From assembly GCA_015061605.1 (NCBI GenBank), contig SUWH01000013.1, positions 18,491 to 82,490 of the forward strand: DNA of 64,000 nucleotides, read 5' to 3'. Both the position numbers and the translations under genes were made by a program. This document shows positions 44,247 through 53,129 of this stretch, one piece after another (the first letter of the stretch is position 1; the number at the start of each line of letters is the position of its first letter). Under the pieces are notes generated by a model. That model had not been told where the DNA came from and searched no databases. It saw nothing but the letters and a program-made list of their open reading frames with translations. The DNA comes from Lentisphaerota bacterium (GTDB lineage Bacteria; Verrucomicrobiota; Lentisphaeria; Victivallales; Victivallaceae).

Positions 44247-45578
44247 TTATTCAATTATACCGGAAACCGGTTTGCCGAAAGAACAATTTTCAATTTCGAT
44301 CCCGTGATTGCGGTACAGCATCATCGAATACTGCCATTCTGAAGCAAAATCCCCCCAATCCACAGAACATTTTTCAAATCTGACATTGCGTGCATGAGCA
44401 ACGTAGATCGCACAATCCGGAACCTCTTTCGACCACAGACTGTAAGGACCGACAGGATCGGATGAATGGATCTTCAGAACCCCGTTGCAGCTCATTTTCA
44501 TGTCGAAAAAGCTGAAGCCGTCGACCCCGGTTTCAGCACATCCGCAAATTACAGACGGCAGTTTGAATGTCCCGCGGATATTGCGGAACGAAATGTTGCG
44601 GATCTCTTTTGCTGCCGGTTCCGGCGTGGCTCCGCGCACCTGACTGGAGATGAAAAACATCCGGTCAACATCCATCTGCAGATTTTCAAAACTGATATTT
44701 TCAATCTGTACTCCGCGGGTGGGATCGGTGCTGTAATTCGAGTTGAAACCGACCGCATCCCGGCAATTATGAAAGACGATATTGGAAACATTTATGTTGC
44801 GGACGATCCCGTTACCGACACCGAAGCGGAATGCCATCGTCCGGGAATGCAGTACGCAGTTGGTAACGGTGGCATATTCGCAGGGACGGGGATTTTTCAG
44901 CAAATCGCAGTTGCCGCGGAAAGTAATGCAGTCATCCCCGGTATCAATGATGCAGTCGGAGATGACGACTTTCCGGCAGCAGTCAATATCCAGACCGTCG
45001 CCGTTGGCGGTACGTTGATCATTCAAAATCCGGAGACCGCGGACGAATACATCTTCGCAACCGTGGAAAAAGCAGGTCCAGTAGGAGGAGTTGTACAGCT
45101 GAACATTTTCAAGATGCACATTGCTGCATTCACAGAAATAGATCATCTGCCCCGGCCGCCAGACTCCTTTGAGTGACTCGTTCCAGGCGCTGCCGGGCTG
45201 AAATTTTCCTGCATACGGAACTTCGTCTGCACCGTAAAATGCTTTGCGGTTGCCGTCGATGCGGCCGCCGCCGCTGATTATGATATTTTCCTGTTCAAGA
45301 GCGACGATCAGATGCGCTCCGGAGGCGTTCTCCGAAGGATGCGCCTTGTTCTGCGGACAGAAGTCATCCGCATTGTAGTCCTCCGGATCGGGACTGCCGA
45401 GCAGCGTGGCTCCCGGTTCCAGAAAGAGTCCGCCGTCGGACTTCAAATACAAGGTGCCGGTAAGATAGGTTCCGGGCGGGAAATGTACCACTCCGCCGGC
45501 ATCGATCGCCTGCTGGATCGCTGCGGTATCTTTTACAGTGCCGTTGCCGACGGCACCAAAATCTCTGACATTATTCAT
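44247..45578 (-). CDS. GH28 family polygalacturonase-like enzyme
   Basis: I chose the ATG at 45578 because GGAGAG lies before it and NNVRDFGAVGNGT is the family start; the open frame extends 26 codons upstream. The protein (443 residues) is a parallel beta-helix with catalytic Asp residues in NGDGLDIDCC (about 193) and DTGDDCITF (about 214-215), then SRTMAFRFGVGNG. No signal peptide is seen, so it may act on imported oligosaccharides. GH28 enzymes hydrolyse polygalacturonans. It lies 17 bp after the heparinase-like gene. Confidence 0.88.
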   Translation of the reverse strand: MNNVRDFGAVGNGTVKDTAAIQQAIDAGGVVHFPPGTYLTGTLYLKSDGGLFLEPGATLLGSPDPEDYNADDFCPQNKAHPSENASGAHLIVALEQENIIISGGGRIDGNRKAFYGADEVPYAGKFQPGSAWNESLKGVWRPGQMIYFCECSNVHLENVQLYNSSYWTCFFHGCEDVFVRGLRILNDQRTANGDGLDIDCCRKVVISDCIIDTGDDCITFRGNCDLLKNPRPCEYATVTNCVLHSRTMAFRFGVGNGIVRNINVSNIVFHNCRDAVGFNSNYSTDPTRGVQIENISFENLQMDVDRMFFISSQVRGATPEPAAKEIRNISFRNIRGTFKLPSVICGCAETGVDGFSFFDMKMSCNGVLKIHSSDPVGPYSLWSKEVPDCAIYVAHARNVRFEKCSVDWGDFASEWQYSMMLYRNHGIEIENCSFGKPVSGIIE

Positions 45579-45595
45579 CTGTTCTCTCCGGATAA

Positions 45596-47548
45596 TCAAA
45601 GCAGTGAGTAGATAACTGTGGTGCGGAAAGTTTTGGACTTGTTTTTGAATTTGCAATTCAGCCGCCGCGCTTTTTTATCGGTGCGCCAGGGAAGGTCGGG
45701 GACATCTTCAAAACATTCCAGCTCTCCGGAAGCCTTGAGCTCTACTTTCAGTGAACCTGCACTCCACACTCCCGGTGAGAGTTCTTTCCATTTCTCATAG
45801 GAGATAAGCGGCAGTTCATATACTCCGGCAGTTTTCAATTCGCACTCGTCGGAGATAGTGATAACATGTTTCTTGCGGTCATATCCGGCGGTACGGATCA
45901 GTTTGACCAGTCCTGCTTTTGCGGGGTATGCCTTGGCAAGATCCAAGCGGATCATACTGCGTTCGGCATTGTTGTTTACTTCCAGCACCTTGCCGCAGTA
46001 CTTGTTACCCTTTGCCTGCATGGTTTTGTTGGGAAAGGGAACCGGGTGCATACCGGAACTGCGGATCACTCCGGCTTTTTTGGCGGTATAGATCGGAACA
46101 CCGGGGTCACCGTTGAGGATGCGGCTGCCGACACCGACGACAAAACTGCCGATGTCGTTGTGGTTATGCGGTTCGCCATTATGTCCGCCTTTAATTGCGA
46201 AACTCAACGGTGTTTTTGCTTCAGGGGCATCGCGGACGACCAGGATCTGGGCCTGCGGATCCCAGAAATAGGGCAGCTGGGGATCAGCGGGTTTGAAATT
46301 GCTTTTTCTGGTACGTCTTTCAATGGTGTAGAAATATTCCAGTCCGAGGTTCATGCCGGGCGGGTTATACGGCTGCAGCACTGCCGGGTAAATATTTTCG
46401 CCGAAAGCCTGATTGAGCATATTCAGTGACGACGTGCCGAGCGGCTTGGGCAATCCTTCTCTGCCGTGATCGGCGAAGTGCGGATACAATCCGCCGGGGG
46501 CCATCATCATATCGCGGCCGATATACATACTGCGGCGTAATTTTTCCGGAGCACCGGAAAGCAGATCGACCTGATTGCCGGTGGCCAGTCTTACTTTGTG
46601 CACGCCGCGCAGGTATGCCAGAATACCCATGCTCCAATAGCCGACACCTTCAGTGATGTAACCCTGATCGGTGAGCTGGTCGACATAGTTTTCGAGTGAT
46701 TTTCTCATGCTGGCGACAAGATATGCCCGCTGTTCAGCTGATTCAACCATTGCCAGACTCACGACGATGGTGAAAGCATTGCAGTAAGGATTCCAATTGT
46801 GGCGGCCGATGAGCCAGCTCATGCAGGATGTCCGGTAGTTTGCCTTGCGCAAAGCAGCCCGATCCGGAAACTTAAGATTCCAGAACATGGGGGTGATCGC
46901 CCATTCATCCATGTAAGCATATACCCGTTTGCGAAGTTCCGGGGAAATCTTGTCATCCATCAGGAAATATGCGGTCGCGAGGTTGCAGAAATTAAGGGCA
47001 TTGTTCAATTCGATATAGCGCCAGCCGTATTCATTCTGCCGTTTCATATCCTTGTCATAAAGGAAAAGATGACCGAATGCCGGATTGGCACCGGTGATGA
47101 ATGCATCCAATGTCTCTTCGATCTTGGGGATGAAACGTCCTTTGTTCTCTTTACATTCAGCGATGACCATTACGGCAAGATTGCGGTTGAGTTGAGTGTA
47201 AAATGGACGGACCGAGGGGCGCTTGCCGTTTTTTTTCGTCAGAGCATTGAATTCTTCGACGCTGAAGCGGGGCACCGGCATTTTCAATCGTTTTTCCGCG
47301 CTTTCCAGAAAAGAATCTGCCATCGGATAATCAGCCCAGAATTTACGGTCATGGATGTTGGCTCCGTAAAGGCCGGGTTTTTCCGGCAGACTTTTCTGGA
47401 TCTTGAGTACCTCATCCCGGGTGACTTTGACCAGATTGGGATAGACCATTTTCCGGAAATTCCGGCGGGGTTCGGCGGACGGTTTGGCGGCGGCGGAAAA
47501 CAGGCTCAGCACAGCTGCCGCAGTAAAGAATAATGATTTAGTATTCAT
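45596..47548 (-). CDS. Heparinase II/III-like polysaccharide lyase
   Basis: The 650-residue protein has a signal peptide (SLFFTAAAVLSLFSAAA), an alpha-barrel of about 370 residues with WLIGRHNWNPYCNAF and ITEGVGYWSMG, and a beta-sandwich carrying GGHNGEPHNHNDIGSFVV, the catalytic/metal-site segment of heparinase II/III-type lyases. It should cleave an acidic polysaccharide outside the cytoplasm. GAGG precedes the ATG. Together with GH28 and the SSS transporter it forms a uronate-polymer locus. Confidence 0.85.
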   Translation of the reverse strand: MNTKSLFFTAAAVLSLFSAAAKPSAEPRRNFRKMVYPNLVKVTRDEVLKIQKSLPEKPGLYGANIHDRKFWADYPMADSFLESAEKRLKMPVPRFSVEEFNALTKKNGKRPSVRPFYTQLNRNLAVMVIAECKENKGRFIPKIEETLDAFITGANPAFGHLFLYDKDMKRQNEYGWRYIELNNALNFCNLATAYFLMDDKISPELRKRVYAYMDEWAITPMFWNLKFPDRAALRKANYRTSCMSWLIGRHNWNPYCNAFTIVVSLAMVESAEQRAYLVASMRKSLENYVDQLTDQGYITEGVGYWSMGILAYLRGVHKVRLATGNQVDLLSGAPEKLRRSMYIGRDMMMAPGGLYPHFADHGREGLPKPLGTSSLNMLNQAFGENIYPAVLQPYNPPGMNLGLEYFYTIERRTRKSNFKPADPQLPYFWDPQAQILVVRDAPEAKTPLSFAIKGGHNGEPHNHNDIGSFVVGVGSRILNGDPGVPIYTAKKAGVIRSSGMHPVPFPNKTMQAKGNKYCGKVLEVNNNAERSMIRLDLAKAYPAKAGLVKLIRTAGYDRKKHVITISDECELKTAGVYELPLISYEKWKELSPGVWSAGSLKVELKASGELECFEDVPDLPWRTDKKARRLNCKFKNKSKTFRTTVIYSLL

Positions 47549-47575
47549 ATTACTATGTTACCTCACTTATAAGAA

Positions 47576-48418
47576 CTAGTTCAACGGAACGGCTGCCCAG
47601 TAGTACAGGTAACGTTTGTCGGAGCTGGTATAGTTGTGTACCCACTTTTTGGAGTAAACTCCATCCATATCATACGGACGATGACTGGAGACATGACCGT
47701 CTGCCCAGACATAATTTGAAGTGCCTTTGTGACGGGAACCGGGGCCGGGTAATTTCCCTTTGACATTGTTGTAAACAGCAGCAAAGTAAACGCCTTCGCT
47801 GGTACTGCCCAAGGCACCGTTATCATTGGTGTCGCCAAAAAGAAGCTGATGCGAAAGCGGTTTGCCTTTGATACTTTTGAATTGCCACCAGCTTCTGCCG
47901 GGCGATAAGCTTTTTTTATTATGAACACTTATATACGATGGACCATAAGAAAATCCGCCCCGGGATGCACTACTGACCTTACCGTCGGTCATTCTTATAA
48001 TTTGAGACGGACAGGTCAGGACAGTTCCTCTTTTGAACAACTTATACCAGAAGTTAATATTACCTTCATCGTCCCAAGTGTGATCGGAATATTTTACTCC
48101 GAAACCGAGATATGGAGAAACCAGATATGCCCAGAAGGCAAGCTCCCAGTCCCCCTGGGCGATTTTAGTCGGCATGAAATCGTCAAAATCTTCGGCATAC
48201 ATACCGGCGGCACTGCCGATATTTTTCAGGTTATTGGCACAGGCCGCTGATTGTCCGCGCATCCGGGCATTCTGCAGAGCGGGCAGCAGGATCGCCGCCA
48301 GGATTGCAATAATGGCAATCACAATCAGCAATTCAATCAAGGTGAAACAGCGGGAATGTTTTTTCAAAACCGTACTTTGCGATTCAATCTCGAACTGCTT
48401 TTGACAAATCTTTTTCAT
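47576..48418 (-). CDS. Pseudopilin (prepilin-type N-terminus, DUF1559-like)
   Basis: The 280-residue protein has a longer leader (about 24 residues) and the core FTLIELLIVIAIIAILAAILL. The residue before Phe is Cys rather than Gly. The C-terminal half contains SNYVWADGHVSSHRPYD, the typical ADGH end motif. It is the second gene of the GH28/heparinase locus, 28 bp before the heparinase-like gene. It resembles the pseudopilin of the AraC-linked operon only in the N-terminal part. Confidence 0.85.
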   Translation of the reverse strand: MKKICQKQFEIESQSTVLKKHSRCFTLIELLIVIAIIAILAAILLPALQNARMRGQSAACANNLKNIGSAAGMYAEDFDDFMPTKIAQGDWELAFWAYLVSPYLGFGVKYSDHTWDDEGNINFWYKLFKRGTVLTCPSQIIRMTDGKVSSASRGGFSYGPSYISVHNKKSLSPGRSWWQFKSIKGKPLSHQLLFGDTNDNGALGSTSEGVYFAAVYNNVKGKLPGPGSRHKGTSNYVWADGHVSSHRPYDMDGVYSKKWVHNYTSSDKRYLYYWAAVPLN

Positions 48419-48463
48419 TTTGATCCTTTCTGAAATTGCTTTAAAACTTCAGGTTATATTGTT

Positions 48464-49513
48464 TTAAATAAGATATTTACAACTTTGCACACAAACCGCT
48501 GCTTCAAAACTTTCCCTTATCGGTGGAAGTTCCGGTAAAAACGAGCGGCGCTGGATATAGTTCGCAGCGATCCGCCCCATCCTGGCCAGCGGCATTTTGA
48601 CATAGGAGACCGGCAGATTCATCCGTTCTGCCAGATTGCCGACATCATCAAAACAGAATATCGGCAGCAGTTCCCGCAATGAGAGCCCGGCTGAAACCGC
48701 AGTGCTTACCGCATTGATCAGGTCATCACCGCATGGACAGAACAGTATGTCGGCCGTGCCTGATTTCAGCAATTCAATGAACCGGATCTGTTCTGTCAGA
48801 GAATCATCTCCTATGAGCAATTCCTTCGGATAATCCATTCCGCATGCGGTATAAGCCTTGAGAAATCCGGTCAGCCGGGGCTGCAGTGGCAGCCACCGGC
48901 TGGAACAGGATTGGTAAAAAACAATATTCTTTGCTCCGTTGTTCAACATTCTGCTGACCACACGGAAACATTCAGCATCGTAATCAACCGAAAGATATGA
49001 GAGATTTTTTTGTGCAGGAAAACGGTTAAAGAACAACACCGGTACCTGATGGGACACAGAATATTTTGACCATTTACGAAACGTTTCTTCATCGGATGCC
49101 GTACGGAACAGCATTACCGCATCCGGCCGCGGCATACCTCTTTCAAATGCGATATCCGACATGGGCGAAATCGTTTGCAATATGTGATAGTCACCAAGTT
49201 CAGTGCGGATAGCTTCGGCTATAATGGAATCGTAAAATTCGATTTTCCGGTTGAGAATATCCAATGCTATGGTCAGCGGTTGAGTCTCTTGAACAGATTT
49301 TCCTTTGTTCATCACAAAAAAGCCTTTTCCGTGACGGCTGACCAGTAAACATTCCTGCTTCAATTTTTCCAGTCCGTAGCGAACCTGACCGGCAGAAAGT
49401 TTGAATTTCCGTGACAAAGCTGCAATGGACGGCAGGCGATCACCGGATGCAAAACGTTCACTCTGAATCTCGTTTCGCAAAAATTCCAGCATCTCATTGG
49501 AATGCAGTTTCAT
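48464..49513 (-). CDS. GntR-type HTH regulator with LacI-like ligand domain
   Basis: The ATG at 49513 follows GGGG and gives 349 residues; ATG 49531 is an alternative. The N-terminus is a GntR winged helix (FASGDRLPSIAALSRKFKLSAGQVRYGLEKL). The remainder is a LacI/PBP1-type sugar-sensing domain (SVDYDAECFRVVSRMLNNGAKNIVF, PIFCFDDVGNLAERM, PLARMGRIAANYI). Such hybrids act like LacI or AraR repressors or activators. It heads the GH28/heparinase operon and faces the PIG-L gene, so it probably controls both. Confidence 0.85.
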   Translation of the reverse strand: MKLHSNEMLEFLRNEIQSERFASGDRLPSIAALSRKFKLSAGQVRYGLEKLKQECLLVSRHGKGFFVMNKGKSVQETQPLTIALDILNRKIEFYDSIIAEAIRTELGDYHILQTISPMSDIAFERGMPRPDAVMLFRTASDEETFRKWSKYSVSHQVPVLFFNRFPAQKNLSYLSVDYDAECFRVVSRMLNNGAKNIVFYQSCSSRWLPLQPRLTGFLKAYTACGMDYPKELLIGDDSLTEQIRFIELLKSGTADILFCPCGDDLINAVSTAVSAGLSLRELLPIFCFDDVGNLAERMNLPVSYVKMPLARMGRIAANYIQRRSFLPELPPIRESFEAAVCVQSCKYLI

Positions 49514-49835
49514 TTTTTCCCCGGTGGTCATTCAGTACTAACTCTGTTGCATTGCGACAGTAAATATAGTCCTCACATTTTCATTTTCAAGCGGAATATC
49601 ATCATACTGAAAGATTTTTATAAAGAAACTCTGAAAAACAACTGTGTAAAAAATCCGTTTTTCAGGGGGAAGTATCCCATGCTGCTCCCGTCATTTCAAC
49701 AACGGTGCTTGTTTTAATGTGAATATGTGCTATTTTATTATCAGAATCCCTTTGAAAACCGGAGTGTCTGCATGTGCAGCATCCGGCATGTTTTGAATGA
49801 TGGATCAACACAAACAATAAATATTGAGGTGTGAA
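49514..49835. other. Divergent intergenic region, likely regulatory
   Basis: This 322-bp gap separates the GntR/LacI-type gene and the PIG-L gene. It has no coding potential. A short palindromic segment (CATGTGCAGCATCCGGCATG near 49771-49790) lies close to the PIG-L start. I could not identify convincing promoters. Confidence 0.4.
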
Positions 49836-50660
49836 ATGAGTAAACGTTTTTTGATGATCGGTGCGCATCCTGATGATGCGGATATAAGATTCGGCGGTAC
49901 AGCTTTCAAGCTGGCTCAAGCCGGTCACATTGTTAAATTTGTTTCGCTTTGTAACGGGAATTGCGGTCATTATGCTATCTCCGGCAAAGAGCTGGCTGAA
50001 CGGCGTTACGCTGAAACTCAGGCTTCCAAGGCAGTTTCCGGCATCAGCGAATATCAGGTACTGGACAACAATGACTGTGAATTGACTGCCGATCTGGAGA
50101 GTCGCAAGCAGGTCATCCGGATCATCCGCGAATTTGCTCCTGATGTGGTTCTGACTCACCGGCTCTGTGACTATCATGCTGATCACCGGGCGACTTCGCA
50201 GTTGGTGCATGATGCGGCCTATCTGACCCAGGTTCCTGCCTTCTGCCCTGAAACTCCGATCCCCGAACAGAATCCGGTATTCGGTTATGTCTGGGATGCA
50301 TTCACCGATCCCAGACCGTTCCGGGTGGATGCGCTGCTTTCCATCGACGATGCCATTGATGTAAAGTGCCGTATGCTGGACTGCCATGTTTCGCAGGTGT
50401 ATGAATGGCTTGCCTGGGGACGGGGATTGGAAATCGATCCGCAGAAAATGAGCTGGGAAGAGCGTAAAGAATATCTGCTCACCCATTGGGGCGCCCGTTA
50501 TGTCACCATTGCCAATACCAACCGGGATAAACTCTGCGCACTTTACGGAGAAGCCGGAAAGAGTGTCCGTTATGCTGAAGCCTTTGAATTTTCTCCCTAC
50601 GGGCGCAAGATCACCATCGATGAATTCAAAAATGAATTTCAAGATCTGATGACTCCCTGA
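49836..50660 (+). CDS. PIG-L/LmbE family deacetylase
   Basis: The ATG at 49836 follows GAGGTGTG and gives 274 residues. The zinc motif GAHPDDADIRFGG is at about 8-20 and the second metal segment is HRLCDYHADHRATS. It is more canonical than the other PIG-L gene at 27019 (Pro, not Cys, in the motif), and the two differ in length and overall sequence. Divergent from the GntR/LacI-type gene, it may remove acetyl groups from the polymer degraded by the adjacent locus. Confidence 0.88.
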   Translation: MSKRFLMIGAHPDDADIRFGGTAFKLAQAGHIVKFVSLCNGNCGHYAISGKELAERRYAETQASKAVSGISEYQVLDNNDCELTADLESRKQVIRIIREFAPDVVLTHRLCDYHADHRATSQLVHDAAYLTQVPAFCPETPIPEQNPVFGYVWDAFTDPRPFRVDALLSIDDAIDVKCRMLDCHVSQVYEWLAWGRGLEIDPQKMSWEERKEYLLTHWGARYVTIANTNRDKLCALYGEAGKSVRYAEAFEFSPYGRKITIDEFKNEFQDLMTP

Positions 50661-50665
50661 ACAAC

Positions 50666-50735
50666 ATTTTTTGCACCGCAAAAAATCAAAGTAAAAAAGT
50701 ACCGGTAAGGCAAAGTTGTTTACCTTACCGGTACT
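50666..50735. terminator. Two hairpins after the PIG-L gene
   Basis: The first is an A/T-rich 9-bp stem (50666-50674 with 50678-50686). The second is a perfect 13-bp stem (50698-50710 with 50723-50735). The second is followed by a U run only on the minus strand. It may stop both strands or protect the mRNA end. Confidence 0.5.
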
Positions 50736-51003
50736 CAAGGTTGCTGCAAAGCTTTTGTCGTGGCTGTTACGCAGACCGATACAACGGCTCCGATCGGCAC
50801 TGTTGCTTTTATTGATTTGCATTACTCCATCCCATTGGATGAGAACTACTCCCCGGGCGGCTTGTCAAGCCGCCCTCAATGTCAACTGCTGTTGACAAAA
50901 AACTGAATCCCGGATTGAAAAAACATCTTCGACGTGATATATTACCAATGATAAGGTGTAAAGTTAACAGCATATTGCCTGGCGGTTTTAGAGAGGAACA
51001 AGG
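50736..51003 (+). promoter_or_regulatory. Upstream region of restriction-modification genes with candidate promoter
   Basis: The best promoter is TTGAAA (50915-50920), 17 bp, TATATT (50938-50943), followed by 60 bp to the first start codon. A 9-bp hairpin with GC-rich stem lies at 50855-50875. Otherwise I see nothing in this gap. Confidence 0.5.
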
Positions 51004-51087
51004 ATGAATAACAGCAAATCGGTTGAACGCCCCGCCTTGCTCAAGAAAAAATCAGACAAGTCGCAAATATGGGGAAATAGATCATGA
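51004..51087 (+). CDS. 27-codon leader frame coupled to the methylase gene
   Basis: An ATG at 51004 after GAGAGGAAC starts a frame reading NNSKSVERPALLKKKSDKSQ and ending in a TGA that overlaps the methylase ATG (ATGA, 51084-51087). The layout implies translational coupling. It may be a regulatory leader that slows methylase production, or chance. It has no recognised family. Confidence 0.4.
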   Translation: MNNSKSVERPALLKKKSDKSQIWGNRS

Positions 51088-53129
51088 CACTTGCAGAAAT
51101 TTTGCATGGTTCCGCTTACAGTCTGGAACTCTTTACCAGTTTATATGACAATGCCGTTCAGCGTTTGGAAGAACGCATTAAGGTAAAGACCAACAAAAAA
51201 GGCATTGCCGAACCATTTGTAACTTGCATTGTCCGTGATAAGGAAATCAAACTTACTCCTGAAGAGGTTGTCCGTCAGCTCTATGCAGAACGCTTGATGA
51301 CAGAGTACGGCTACCCTAAAGAACGCCTTGTTTTTGAATATCCGGTATATTTCGGCAGAGAGACTAAGCGGGCGGATATTGTCATCAAAGATAAAGATGA
51401 TCCTACTGTGGCATACATCATCGTTGAAGTCAAAAAGCCGAAAGCCAAAGACGGTCGTGATCAGCTTAAAAGCTATACCCATGCCACCGGAGCAAGCATG
51501 GCGGTTTGGACAAATGGCACATCCATAGCCTATTACCACCGCAAAAATCCCAATTACTTTGAAGATATCAAAGCAATTCCCAACAACAGCCAGACGTTGG
51601 CTGATGTGCTGCAGCAGCCTTTCACGATGCAAGACCTCTGGGATTGCGATAAATTGACCAAAACCGGCAAATCACTGAAAGATTTGATTCTGGAAATGGA
51701 AGATGAAGTGCTTGCCAATGCCGGGGTGGATGTCTTTGAAGAAGTTTTCAAACTGATTTTTGCCAAACTTTACGATGAGCAAATCGGAGCGACGGACAAA
51801 GAATACAATTTGGAATTCCGCAACTCCGGACAGACAGATATTCAGTTGAAAGAAAAGATTGAAAAACTTTTCAAGAAAGCGTGCAGTAAATGGACTGGCG
51901 TATTCCCGGATGATGCAAAAATCAATTTGACTCCGCCCCATCTTTCCATCTGCGTATCTTCTCTGGAAACGGTCAAACTTTTCAACTCCAATCTGGATGT
52001 GGTGGATGAAGCTTTTGAATATTTGATGAGCAAAAGCAGTAAGGGCGAAAAAGGACAATATTTTACTCCCCGCTATGTCATTGATATGTGCGTAAAAATG
52101 CTCAATCCGAAAGTCAATGAAAAGATGATTGATACTGCGGCTGGCAGTTCCGGCTTCCCGGTGCATACTATTTTTCACGTTTGGAAACAAATGCAGTTGA
52201 AAGCCGGAAAAGCGGTCAGTCATTTGTTTACAGCTACCCGCAAAAGCAACGATGAACTGGAATATGTGCAGGATAATGTTTTTGCCATTGACTTTGATGA
52301 AAAAGCGGTACGGGTTGCAAGAACCTTGAATTTGATTGCCGGTGATGGTCACACCAATGTAATGCACCTCAATACCCTCGATTATGGTCGTTGGGGTACC
52401 GTTACCAAAGAAGAAACTTGGAACGATACCTATAATGACGGCTTTAAAAAACTGAAAAAATTGAACCCGGCAAAAGACTTTGCCGGTTTCGATTTCGATA
52501 TCGTTATGGCAAATCCGCCGTTTGCCGGAGAAGTCAAAGAGGGACAAATCCTCAATCGCTATGAATTGGGCTTGAAAAACGGAAAAATCCAAAAGAGTGT
52601 CAGCCGTGATATTCTTTTTATTGAACGGAATTTGAATTTTCTGAAACCGGGCGGTCGTATGGCTATTGTTCTGCCGCAGGGCAGATTTAATAACAGTACC
52701 GATAAATATATCCGTGATTTCATCGCTGAACGCTGCCGTATACTGGCAGTTGTCGGCTTGCATGGTAATACTTTCAAACCCCATACCGGAACCAAGACCA
52801 GTGTCCTTTTTGTCCAGAAATGGGATGATGAACTCTGCCCGAAAGTGGATAACTACAATATTTTCTTTGCCACCCAGCGTTTGGAGGGAAAAAATAACTC
52901 CGGCGATAAACTCTATTGGACGGAAGACGGCAAGGGAACAACCACAGATCCGAAACTTGCCAAGTGCGACATCTACGGTCATCCGATCGTATATCACGAC
53001 CTTTTTGCCACTGTTGATTATGATTGCAGCAATGGCAAACAGAATGAGATAATACAGCAAACTCCGGATGGTATCGCCGAAGCCTTTATTGAATTTGCGA
53101 AAAAGGAGAAATTAAGTTTTTTTCGATGA
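51084..53129 (+). CDS. Type I-like HsdM methyltransferase with N-terminal PD-(D/E)xK (HsdR_N-like) domain
   Basis: Residues 1 to about 160 form an HsdR N-terminal-type nuclease domain: KRADIVIK with Asp near 98 and IIVEVKKPKAKDGR with Glu116-Val-Lys118. The rest is an N6-adenine methylase: KGEKGQYFTPRYVIDMCVKML before motif I DTAAGSSGFP (about 350), and motif IV NPPF at about 477-480. No translocating HsdR gene is present, so this resembles the two-gene layout (RM plus S) of type IIB/IIG-like systems, in which one protein both cuts and methylates. The gene overlaps hsdS by 4 bp. Confidence 0.82.
   Translation: MTLAEILHGSAYSLELFTSLYDNAVQRLEERIKVKTNKKGIAEPFVTCIVRDKEIKLTPEEVVRQLYAERLMTEYGYPKERLVFEYPVYFGRETKRADIVIKDKDDPTVAYIIVEVKKPKAKDGRDQLKSYTHATGASMAVWTNGTSIAYYHRKNPNYFEDIKAIPNNSQTLADVLQQPFTMQDLWDCDKLTKTGKSLKDLILEMEDEVLANAGVDVFEEVFKLIFAKLYDEQIGATDKEYNLEFRNSGQTDIQLKEKIEKLFKKACSKWTGVFPDDAKINLTPPHLSICVSSLETVKLFNSNLDVVDEAFEYLMSKSSKGEKGQYFTPRYVIDMCVKMLNPKVNEKMIDTAAGSSGFPVHTIFHVWKQMQLKAGKAVSHLFTATRKSNDELEYVQDNVFAIDFDEKAVRVARTLNLIAGDGHTNVMHLNTLDYGRWGTVTKEETWNDTYNDGFKKLKKLNPAKDFAGFDFDIVMANPPFAGEVKEGQILNRYELGLKNGKIQKSVSRDILFIERNLNFLKPGGRMAIVLPQGRFNNSTDKYIRDFIAERCRILAVVGLHGNTFKPHTGTKTSVLFVQKWDDELCPKVDNYNIFFATQRLEGKNNSGDKLYWTEDGKGTTTDPKLAKCDIYGHPIVYHDLFATVDYDCSNGKQNEIIQQTPDGIAEAFIEFAKKEKLSFFR

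Noticed and set aside
49662..50822. Minus-strand frame of 386 codons opposite the PIG-L gene
   Set aside because: It is antisense to a clear PIG-L deacetylase and runs through the hairpin after it; no family features.
51672..53060. Minus-strand open frame of 462 codons opposite the methylase gene
   Set aside because: The plus strand encodes unmistakable HsdM motifs; the antisense frame has none.
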